A stretch of DNA of 64,000 bases. Source: Siphonodentalium dalli. Lineage: Eukaryota > Mollusca > Scaphopoda > Gadilida > Siphonodentaliidae. The translations under genes were made by a program, and so were the position numbers. The first letter of the stretch is position 1; each line of letters starts with the position of its first letter. The notes below the pieces were generated by a model, which had not been told where the DNA came from, searched no databases, and saw nothing but the letters and a program-made list of their open reading frames with translations. Positions 1 through 9,786 of this stretch are shown one piece after another. Location of the stretch: contig CP136067.1 in assembly GCA_032622095.1 (NCBI GenBank), positions 49,023,899 through 49,087,898 on the forward strand. The letters are read 5' to 3'.

Positions 1-225
1 AAGGAGGATTCTGCCAGAATTGTTGTCCTCGGTAGGTAGTTCCATCACTGTTTACCCAGCCAGACTCCGCAGGCTTTGAAGAGAAAATACTAGGGCTATA
101 AAACTTTTAACGTGTAAACTACAAGATAGTATAAACGATTGTCAGAGATTTATAACAATATTAGTGGCTTCTATTGATATTGTGCGAAGATAAAGTATTA
201 CTAATAAGAATCCCATCACATGAAA

Positions 226-417
226 CAGGCCTGAGAAATAAGGTGCCTGTCATTTGCAGAAAGGGTTAATTTAGTGACGCTATCATGCACAGCGGGCTAG
301 CATTCCCAAATTCCCCTTCTGGGGACCTCATTCTGCTTAGGCCTCATCTTCTTTGGAAATTAAGTTTCTTTATTATCAAATCTATATAGAAATTTCTTCA
401 CATAGATTCTATTTTAG
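226..417 (+). mobile_element. Family A element, partial copy
   Basis: This is a fragment of the repeat seen complete at 24584-25050 and 41631-42101. It keeps the TGCCTGTCATTTGCAG motif, the central CTGGGGACCTCATTCTGC block and the TTCTTCACATAGATTCTATT block. Its right half is missing; it stops just before the tandem-array element at 430. Confidence 0.75.
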
Positions 418-429
418 GGCCCTGCCTTT

Positions 430-3400
430 TTAGCTCAACTTTACTTTGTAAAGTTTGAGCTATTGCCATGGCTTGGTACCCGTCGTCCGTGTGTGCGTGT
501 GTGTGTGCGTGATGCGTCAACAATTTCCTTTAGCACGGGCTACAGTTCGTACCTTTAGTCTGATAATTATAAAAATTTTCATGGATGTTGACATTGACAT
601 GAAGATGGGAACGAGTCATTTTGGGGTCATTCCGACAAAAAACATGGCCACCAGCAGCCATCTTTGATTTTAAAATTCAATCCATTAGCACGGGCTACAG
701 GCCGTACTGTTCGTCTTATCATCATGAAATTTGTCATGGATGTTAATATTGACATGTAGATGGGAACGAGTCATTTTGGGGTCATTCGGCCAAAAAACAT
801 GGCCGCCAGCAGCCATCTTGGATTTTACTCTTTGTATGACTAAATTCTTTAGCACGGGCTACAGGTCGTACCTTTAGTCTGATCATCATAAAATCTGTCA
901 TGAATGTTAACAATGACAAGTCGATGGGAACGAGTCATTTTGGGGTCATTCGGCCAAAAAACATGGCCACCAGCAGCCATCTTGAATTTTACTCTTTGTA
1001 TGCAGTCCTTCAATTTTTAGGCGCGCAATTGCTCTTGCGCGCCTTGGTGCGCGCGGATCTAAAAACCAGCGAGTTATTAAATGCGCAGGCAGAAATTTCA
1101 AATGTGCCTCGGAATTTGAACAAGATTTTAACAAACAACACACCAATGGTTAAATGCCCACAAGACTATTCACCATGTATCTTTCTCAGCAGTGATGACA
1201 TTGATTACGAACCTGGTAACAAAGATCAAAGTGGCTTCTTTCGCACTCAATGATTGGGGTAACACCTCGTCACAACTGCTGCACGTGCGAGTTCCCGCAA
1301 AAAGCGTGTCAATTCTTTGGCGACATCGTTTGATGTTTCAGCATGCGGGATTCGCCTATTCATTTGAATAATGGACAATAATGGCAATGTCATCGTGAAT
1401 AAGATATGGTGCAAATCGTGTGTGCGCCATGTCAATTCAACTCAATTGTATCGTAAAGTTGGACAAAATATGTGGCCAAGCCTCCACCGAAATTCCGATA
1501 CTATCAAAGCGAAAGAGGGTTGACCTGTCGGATTCCGGTGAATCTGATTTCGGTAACGATTCGGATTCCACTTCCAAGTTTGAAGTTTTAAGCAAGTCTG
1601 ATGAGCATGCGCTCTCAGTAGTGGAAGTCGACTAATTACGGTTACCGTGATCAGATTCACTGGAATTGCCCGATTGTTGATTTAATCATGTGGAGTCGTG
1701 TACTATTGTACTATTATTCAATATAAAGATACGTTTTTATTTCTGTTTCTGTTGCCATACTTGGAATTATATGTGTGTATCATTATTTTATACTTGTGTT
1801 TGTCTTTATTCAGTAATAATTTCATCGATGATAATTTGAATTGTGCTCACTCAAAAAAGGCGCGCGCAAATCCCAATAGCTCCGAGCAATATATGGCGCC
1901 CCTACGTTTTCCAAATTCGAAGGACTGTGTATGACTAAATCCTTTAGCACGGGTTTCAGGTCGTACCTTTAGTCTGATCATTATAAAATTTGTCATGAAT
2001 GTTAATAATGACATGTAGATGGGAACGAGTCATTTTGGGGTCATTCGGCCAAAAAACATGGCCACCAGCAGCAATCTTGGATTTTACTCTTTGTATGACT
2101 AAATCCTTTAGCACGGGCTTCAGGTCGTACCTTTAGTCTGATCATCATAAAATTTGTCAAGAATGTTAATAATGACATGTAGATGAGAACGAGTCATTTT
2201 GGGGTCATTCGGCCAAAAAACATGGCCGCCAGCAGCCATCTTGGATTTTACTCTTTGTATGACTAAATCCTTTAGCACGGGCTACAGTTCGTACCTTTAG
2301 CCTGATAATTATAAAATTTGTCATGGATGTTAACAATGGCATGTAGATGGGAACGAGTCATTTTGGGGTCATTCCGACAAAAAACATGGCCGCCAGCAGC
2401 CATCTTTGATTTCAAAATTTAATTCATTAGCACGGGCCACAGGTCGTACTGTTCGTCTTATCATCATGAAATTTGTCATGTATGTTAATATTGTCATGTA
2501 GATGGGAACGAGTAATTTTGGGGTCATTCGGCCAAAAAACATGGACGCCAGCAGCCATCTTGGATTTTACTCTTTGTATGACTAAATTCTTTAGCACGGG
2601 CTACAGGTCGTACCTTTAGTCTGATCATCATAAAATCTGTCAAGAATGTTAACAATGAGATGTAGATGGGAACGAGTCATTTTGGGGTCATTCGACCAAA
2701 AAACATGGCCGCCAGCAGCCATCTTGGATTTTACTCTTTGTATGACTAAATCGTTTAGCACGGGCTACAGTTCGTACCTTTAGTCTTATCATCATAAAAT
2801 TTGTCATGGATGTTAACAATGGCATGTAGATGGGAACGAATCATTTTGGGGTCATCCAGCCGAAAAACATTGTCGCCAGCGGCCATCTTTGATTTTAAAA
2901 TTCAATCCATTAGCACAGGCTACAGGTGGTACTGTTAGTCTGATCATCATGAAATTTGTCATGGATGTTAATATTGACATGTAGATGAGAATGAGTGATT
3001 TTGGGGTCGTTCGGCCAAAAAACATGGCCACCAGCAGCCATCTTGGATTTTACTCTTTGCATGACTAAATCCTTCCCCGTGGGCTACAGGTCGTAGCTTT
3101 AATCGGAACTTCACAAAATTTGTCATGGATGTTAACAATGACATATAGATGGGAACGAGACATTTTGGGGTCGTTCAGCCAAAAACATGGCCTCCAGCAG
3201 CCATCTTGGATTTTACTCTTTGCATGACTAAATCCTTTGGCGCGGGCTACAGGTCGTACCTTTGTCTGATCTTTATACAATTTATCATGAATGTTGACAT
3301 TGACATGTAGATGGGAACGAGTGATTTTGGGGTCATTCGGCCAAAAAACATGGCCGCTGGTGGCCATCTTGGATTTCAAAATAAAATCCATTAGCGAGGG

Positions 3401-3832
3401 CTACAGGTTGTACTGTTAGTCTGATCATCATGAAATTTGTCATGGATGTTAATATTGACATGTAGATTGGAACGAGTCATTTTGGGGTCGTTCGGCCAAA
3501 AAACATGGCCGCCAGCAACCATCTTGGATTTTACTCCTTGCATGACTAAATCCTTTGGAGTAGGCTACAGGTTGTAGCTTTGGTTGGATCTTCATAAAAT
3601 TTGTCATGGATATTAATAATGACATGTAGATGGGAACGAGTTCTTTTGGGGTCATTCGGCCAAAAAACATGGCCACCAGCAGCCATCTTGGATTTTACTA
3701 TTTGCATGACTAAATCCTTTGGCACAGGTAAGACATTTCGATCAGCATCTTTCCTATTTCTCCATTTACTGTAAACCATTAAATTATTCCCCTACCTAAG
3801 TTGAGCTACAGTGTCATTGACACTTTCATTTA
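430..3832 (+). repeat. Tandem-array element, ~162-bp units (family H, copy 1)
   Basis: About 15 tandem copies of a ~162-bp unit; landmarks are TTAGCACGGGCTACAGG, GGGAACGAGTCATTTTGG and GCCGCCAGCAGCCATCTTGG. The array has fixed ends. The left module starts with a palindrome (AGCTCAACTTTAC then GTAAAGTTTGAGCT). The right module ends TTGAGCTACAGTG with a GTGTCATTGACAC hairpin. The same two end modules bracket the copy at 56759-57595, so this is a discrete mobile unit rather than a plain satellite. Tandem cores of about 160 bp between fixed ends resemble the pearl/Helentron elements described in bivalves; that assignment is inference. Open frames in it are not coding. Confidence 0.85.
1003..1927. 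mobile_element. 925-bp inverted-repeat insertion inside the ~162-bp array
   Basis: The array unit is interrupted between TGTATG and ACTAAATCC. The insert begins CAGTCCTTCAA and ends TTCGAAGGACTG, inverted to each other, and is flanked on both sides by TGTATG, a 6-bp target duplication (997-1002 and 1928-1933). Near the left end is a GCGCGC-rich hairpin (1020-1056). Short plus-strand frames, including an acidic Ser/Asp stretch near 1500-1635, could be decayed coding sequence, but I recognise no domain. Superfamily not assigned. Confidence 0.8.
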
Positions 3833-4359
3833 ATCAAATCTCGAATCGATTCAGCCAAATGATTCCAATTCGCATCAAATCTCAAATCAAATCATTGCAT
3901 CAAACGTATCAATAGTGAAGATGTAGATATCAATTGACTGAGTGGACGTACCAGTATAAATTTGCACACTTCGTAATGAAGTAACTTCCTAATAAGTGAT
4001 CATGGTATATAATGTAAATATTATCCTTAAATGAATTCGCTTTAACCAATTAAGTATGTGCGCAATCAATGTGAACATCTCTGCTATAAAATAATGAAAC
4101 AGTATCATAAGCAATAATGTAGTCAGTAAGCAATAGCATTCACGCAGTTGAAGTTTGACATATGTATGAAATTTTGCTAGATCAGTTACATCAGTAACTA
4201 TAATCTATATTCGCGAAAAATCAATTTTATCCATTGAAATAATGAGAATGCAACAGTTGATAAAATTCAAATCAAGACAGCTGATTTCGAATCCAATCAG
4301 ACGAAAGATTCCAAATCACATCGAATCGAATCGATTCGCAGCTTGTAGTAAATCAGTCC
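3833..4359. other. No gene seen
   Basis: AT-rich sequence with GATTC/GAATC-rich patches (3835-3905 and 4260-4340). No splice-bounded exon, RNA gene or clear mobile element is visible. Confidence 0.5.
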
Positions 4360-5051
4360 TTAAAGGCCCATTCAATTTTCGAGTCACCAATTATTATAGT
4401 GCCTTGATAAACGGCTTTGATAACAATCTATGCCATAAAATGTGATTAAAATACTATAATTCATCACCATTTGGAACATCTGTGTCTCAGAAAGTGCCCA
4501 TAGAGTAATACGAAATAGCTGAAATCATAAAAACATCTCACAAGTCTCGCTCCTAGAATGCAACATAATTTAACTAAGATATAGAGTTATTCCTCTTCCA
4601 TTGAAAATAATACACTTTGCTGTACAATCCAGATGAACATAAAGATACAGGCAGCCTTCGCGATGGGTATAGCTGTTAAAATAGTCACATCTGCTAAAAC
4701 AGCCATTAACAGAAAGATTATATAATAGACAGATGTTGTTATTATACCAATCATAAATATCATGTACATTGCATGTTATTGTCACGTTTGTTCGCTTTGT
4801 TATGTAAACAAACATCAAAAACGTTACAGAACCATTTGTTTATAGACAAATACTCGGAACTACCGGATCATCCAATGAAAATGTTCCATTGCGCTATGGA
4901 TGGCGAAGATAAAATTATTGGCACCATCAACAACACATTCAGATCACACCAAAGTTTATTTTAATACAACCATCCTCTTTCAAATGTATATAAAATGGCA
5001 TATTTTTTATATAATGTGATCTAGGGGTTCGAAAATTAAGTGGGCCTTTAA
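4360..5051. mobile_element. Family E element, copy 1 (TTAA-flanked)
   Basis: Starts TTAAAGGCCCA, ends TGGGCCTTTAA, and is bordered by TTAA on both sides. It shares the CTGTGTCTCAGAAAGTGCCCAT and GAGTTATTCC...CCATTGAAAAT blocks with copies at 55484, 58224 and 59518. It is longer than the ~500-bp copy at 58224 because 4615-4960 is extra sequence. That extra part contains a minus-strand frame (4587-4769) with two strongly hydrophobic stretches. Confidence 0.8.
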
Positions 5052-5082
5052 TTTAATCCCAAATTGTGAACTTCCATGGTAA

Positions 5083-5346
5083 TTAACCGTTTCAATATGG
5101 GAGCAGCGCTGGTGTAGCATTTTAGATAATATGCCTGTGTATTCTCTTATATATGCAAGTCTCCCATTGGGAACCTCACATATGTAAGAAAATGCACTGG
5201 CTTAAAAAGTCAATGTAAATATTGCTATACTAATGTATTCTCTTTTATATGCGATGCTCCCTATGGTAGACTAGCATTTATATGAGAAAATGCATCGGCG
5301 CAGTGTTTTTGCAAAATTTGACGAAGCATCAGTCATGATAGAGTTA
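5083..5346. mobile_element. Family C' double-hairpin element, diverged copy
   Basis: Two degenerate copies of the TGCATTCTCTTATATATGCGAG hairpin separated by a short spacer, with the flank GGGAGCAGCGCTGGTG. It matches the better copy at 15270-15530 in the same orientation. The left border is TTAA; the right is TTAT where TTAA is expected. Confidence 0.7.
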
Positions 5347-6039
5347 TGTTGATAAACGTTAAGGAACCATATCTTCATTTATATTTGATCAAATGCATCA
5401 AACTGAAATTTTAAGTAATGCAGTGGTGCGGTAATTTGGCATGTACTGCATAAAATTTATATTGTTTGCAGAAATTTTGCAACAAAAAAGTAAAGTTATA
5501 AATATGCTTGTAAAATAATTGTAAAGCTCGTACCACCATGAACAGGGCAAATAGTCAAAATTTGCAATTTATTTCTATGTACGACTTCACTAAAACATTT
5601 TTATACTATGAAATATTCCCGATCAAGCTTCACTGGCTTATATATGATCCAGATCAGTACACATCAGAAAAGTAATACATGTTATTTGACATTACAATCA
5701 TGGCGTAACCTTAGAGAACCAAAAACATGGCTTTTACGATGTCCGCTTTGATATTTTCAGATCGAAGCCAATATATATAATTGTTGATGTGATTATGCTT
5801 GGAAAGAATACTGCCATAAAATGGTTAGCTAATGGTCAACATTAGCCAGCAAATAGAATATCTTCATTGATCATTCCCCATTGGTTTTATTTAGCAGGAG
5901 ATACAAGGTAATGTAGGCATTAATCTAGATTAGGCAGAAAATATGTCGAAGGGAATATTTACGCCTTAAAGAGTCCCACTGATAAGTAGCAGAAACCCTG
6001 TGTATGTTTAACCTTTGCCGCACATCGGCTAGGCAGTGG
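5347..6039. other. No gene seen
   Basis: AT-rich, no recognisable coding or repeat structure. Confidence 0.5.
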
Positions 6040-6516
6040 TTAAAGGTACTCAACCCGATAAAACTCCTCTCAATTACTATTTCAATGGCTTCGGGGGTCA
6101 AAAATATTTGATTCGAGTCGAGGAAGTCACCCATCAAAGCTCAGATTTGTTAGATATCGATTTTAGAAATCTATTATTTTTCATTATCGGGAATACTATC
6201 TGGCCCAGAACTCAGTCAAAATTGCGTTAAAATTACCACTTGATTTTAGAGTTATACATCCTTGTCTGTTTGAATAGATTTGGAGTACACATCCAGAGCA
6301 GATTACGGCAGTTATTAGTACTCATCTCGAGAACATAACAAATTTGAAAAATCAATATCTAATAACTCTGAGCTTTGTTTGATGGGTTCCTCGACTCGAA
6401 TCAAATATTTTTTACCCCCAAAGCCAAAGAAATAGTAATATAGGACCCTCTGATCGGATTGTTGTTGTTGGAATCTGTTGAGATGGGGACCCTCTTTACG
6501 GATTGAGTACCTTTAA
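6040..6516. mobile_element. Family D element, copy 1 (full length)
   Basis: Begins TTAAAGGTACTCAACCCG and ends CGGATTGAGTACCTTTAA, perfect or near-perfect inverted ends with TTAA at both borders. 477 bp and non-coding. The interior matches copies at 29963, 55496 and 59958. Confidence 0.9.
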
Positions 6517-6581
6517 ACAAACCAGAATATAAACTAGACTATCATGCACTATGGCACTTATAATAAAGAAGAGTTTTAAGA

Positions 6582-6789
6582 TACAGTGATGCCCTAAATA
6601 ATCGACTTCTTAACCACAGCAGAATTATGGCTAACTTTTCAGGATTTAGTCGGAAATATGGCTTGTTGCCATTCATCGGAAAGCTCTCCAATGAATGGCG
6701 CGCAACAAGCCATATTTCCGACTAAATCCTCAAAAGTTACCCATAATTATGATGTGGTTGAGGACTCGATTATTTAGGGCATTACTGTA
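6582..6789. mobile_element. Family B hairpin element, copy 1
   Basis: A near-perfect ~100-bp inverted repeat with a short loop. Ends are TACAGTGATGC and GCATTACTGTA, that is CAGT-type ends next to TA, as in Tc1/mariner-derived MITEs. The superfamily is inferred from these ends only. Confidence 0.85.
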
Positions 6790-6915
6790 TTGAATTAAGT
6801 TGTACCAACTACATGTATGGTATTGAAAAATATAATGCAATATTACAAAATATCGTGAACAATTTATTGTCAAAATTATCTGACTGTTCTCACATTTATA
6901 TCCATAATGACAAAC

Positions 6916-7570
6916 TAGTATAGTCGGAGAAGGCGAAAAAAATGGTGAACCTAGAAGAAATTGGTAGAGAAGCGATTTTTATGTTATTGGACGTGGGAAT
7001 ATCTCTCGAATAATATATCCAAAATCCGCTAAAATCCGCTTTGAGCAATTTTTTCTACATCACTTTAAGATAGGGGTCCCCTTTCAAATATGTGTGCTGA
7101 TTTTCTAATGAGTGATTCATTGGCAAACATTGGGTACCAAGATAACATTGATATATTATTGTAATTGTGATATGTATTACATCCAGTATATATTTAACTT
7201 TGTAAATAAGTCATTATTGGCCACAGTTTCCGCGAAATTTTATTTTTTTTAACAAAAATATAATTCACGTTCGCAAAAATGTGTCGCGTTTTCAAAATTA
7301 TGTCCGAGTAAATTGTGTATTGTTTGGAGAATTGTTAATCGAATGTGTCGCAAATGATCTTAAAATATGCATAAGCATGTCCTAAATACGACAATATGAA
7401 TCATGGATAATGTAATTAAACATAGAGTACAAATATCTGAAAAATATTAACCCTACCCCTAAAACATGAAATTTCAGATAAAAAAAATGGAAACAAATAT
7501 AATACTTAAAACGATAACACTACCTATTTATTGATTAACTATGAGGTATTTGTAATACTTTAAAATCATT
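6916..7570 (+). repeat. Left long inverted repeat of the 6.3-kb element
   Basis: Pairs inverted with 12615-13256. The repeat continues past the AACCCTACCCC block to CTATTTATTGATTAACTA, which pairs with TAGTTGATCAATAAATAG at the right. Confidence 0.8.
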
Positions 7571-7961
7571 TTGGTAACATGTTTATAGAACATTAGTGGT
7601 TATTTAATGAATATAACAGAGAAAACCCCTATAGTATATATACATTGACCCAATAAAAGGCGAGCAATTGTTAACTCAGCTGCTGAACTTGATATAAATA
7701 TTTTCAGAACCGAGTTTGGGGCAGGTATGTGGTGAATATCTCCTGAATATTCCAAAATCCACCTAAATCCGACTGGGAAATAATGAACCTGAGAACTGTG
7801 CAAGGGGGTCACATTTAAGCCATTTGTTTTTATTCTCCCATGCAATCACAATGAATGGCTATTACACATGGAGTTAATAAAGAGCGTCAAATATTATCTT
7901 CATGCATCATATAGTATATTAATGCCACACCAAACACTGTAGCATTGTGTACTGAACTATT

Positions 7962-9417
7962 TGGGGCAGCGTGGAACCGCCACGATCGTTTATTTTTTCA
8001 GAAATCTTAATCTGTTTAAACAGATTACTAATCTGTATATATAGATTACTAATCTGTTTAAACAGATTACTAATCTGTATATACAGATAACTAATCTGTT
8101 TAAACAGATTACTAATTTGTTTAAACAGATTACTTAATCTGTATATACAGATTACTAATCTGTATATACAGATTACTAACCATACTCCGTGGCCCACAGC
8201 CTATCCCATTAGATCAAGATAAGCTAACCATACTCCGTGGCCCACAGCCCAACCCATTAGATCAAGATAAGCTAACCATACTCCGTGACCCACAGCCCAA
8301 CCCATTAGATCAAGATAAGCTAACCATACTCCCGAGGCCCGCAGCCCATCGCATTAGATCAGGATAAGCTAACCATACTCCCGAGGCCCGCAGCCCATCC
8401 CATTAGATCAAGATAAGATAACCATACTCCGAGGCACGCAGCCCATCCCATTAGATCAAGATAAGATAACCATACTCCGAGGCACGCAGCCCATCCCATT
8501 AGATCAAGATAAGCTAACCATACTCCGAGTCCCACAGCCCATCCCATTAGATTAAGATAAGCTAAACATACTTATCTTGATCTAATGGGGTGGGCTGTGG
8601 GCCTCGGAGTATGGTTAGCTTATCTTGATCTAATGGGATGGGCTGCGGGCCTCGGAGTATGGTTAGCTTGATATAATGGGATGGGCTGTGGGCCTCGGAG
8701 TATGGTTAGCTTATCTTGATCTAATGGGTTGGGCTGCGGGCCTCGGAGTATGGTTAGCATGATCAAATGGGATTGGCTGCGGGCCTCGGAGTATGGTTAG
8801 CATGATCTAATGGGATGGGCTGTGGGCCTCGGAGTATGGTTAGCTTATCTTGATCTAATGGGATGGGCTGCGGGCCTCGGAGTATGGTTAGCATGATCTA
8901 ATGGGATGGGCTGCGGGCCTCGGAGTATGGCTAGCATGATTTAATGGGATGGGCTGTGGGCCTCGGAGTATGGTTAGCTTATCTTGATCTAATGAGGTAT
9001 TCTGCAGGCCTCGGAGTATGGTTAGCATGATCTAATGTGATGGGCTGTGGGCCTCGGAGTATGGTTAGCTTATCTTGTTCTAATGGTGTGGGCTGCGGGC
9101 ATCGGAGTATGGTTAACTTATCTTGATCTAATGGGATGGGCTGCAGGCCTCGGAGTATGGTTAGCATGATCTAATGGGGATGGGCTGTGGGCCTCGGAGT
9201 ATGGTTAGCTTATCTTGATCTAATGGGGTGTTCTGCAGGCCTTATCTTGATCTAATGCAATGGGCTGCGGGCCTCGGAGTATGGTTACTAATCTGTATAT
9301 ACAGATTAGTAATCTGTATATACAGATTAAGTAATCTGTTTAAACAGATTAGTAATCCGTTTAAACAGATTAAGATTTCTGAAAAAATAAACGATCGTTG
9401 CGGTTCCTCGCTGCCAT
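7962..9417. mobile_element. Foldback-type element made of opposed tandem arrays
   Basis: A 1456-bp inverted structure. Outer arms: TGGGGCAGCGTGGAACCGC at the left and its complement at the right, then ACGATCGTTTATTTTTTCAG. Next inward are runs of 21-bp palindromic units (AATCTGTTTAAACAGATT, AATCTGTATATACAGATT) at 8010-8179 and 9287-9372. Inside those are ~48-bp units (CATACTCC...CCCATTAGATCAAGATAAGC), eight in one direction (8180-8560) and about fifteen in the other (8569-9287). ACTATT flanks both sides (7956-7961, 9418-9423). Foldback elements with tandem-repeat arms are known from flies (FB) and sea urchins (TU). No transposase is present. Confidence 0.85.
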
Positions 9418-9786
9418 ACTATTCGTATCCAAAATGCGCTTTATTAATTTGCCAGGCATCCGCCACCCACAAAGCATCGACACATTTTGTCACTTGCATG
9501 CAAGTCAAACTCTCGCTCACATCGCATAGCTACTACGCAGCACTATTATCATATCGATACACGTGTATTAATATTTCTATATTCAATTGTGTTGTCAAAC
9601 TTCATCTCCTGTTGAAACCTAACAGTGTCAACACACGCTAGATACGATTTGATTGTAATTCTCACTGATGAGGCTATCTCGGTGAGAGTGTTGTAATTCA
9701 TTGTTGTATTAGAATCACATTTTCTATCATTTGAGTTTAATCATAGTTTATGTGAGCGTCATATTAATAGGTGTATTAGTATAGAC

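Noticed and set aside
1420-1660. Acidic plus-strand frame as a piggyBac-type transposase N-terminus
   Set aside because: Acidic Ser/Asp runs are not diagnostic, no catalytic domain follows, and the flanking duplication is TGTATG rather than TTAA.
6036-6230. Frames recurring in several family D copies (for example near 6036, 55743 and 59828)
   Set aside because: They recur because the element does; the frame spans inverted ends and is broken in diverged copies.
8010-8179. Regular palindromic units resembling a CRISPR array
   Set aside because: There are no unique spacers; units are contiguous and part of a foldback arm in an animal genome.
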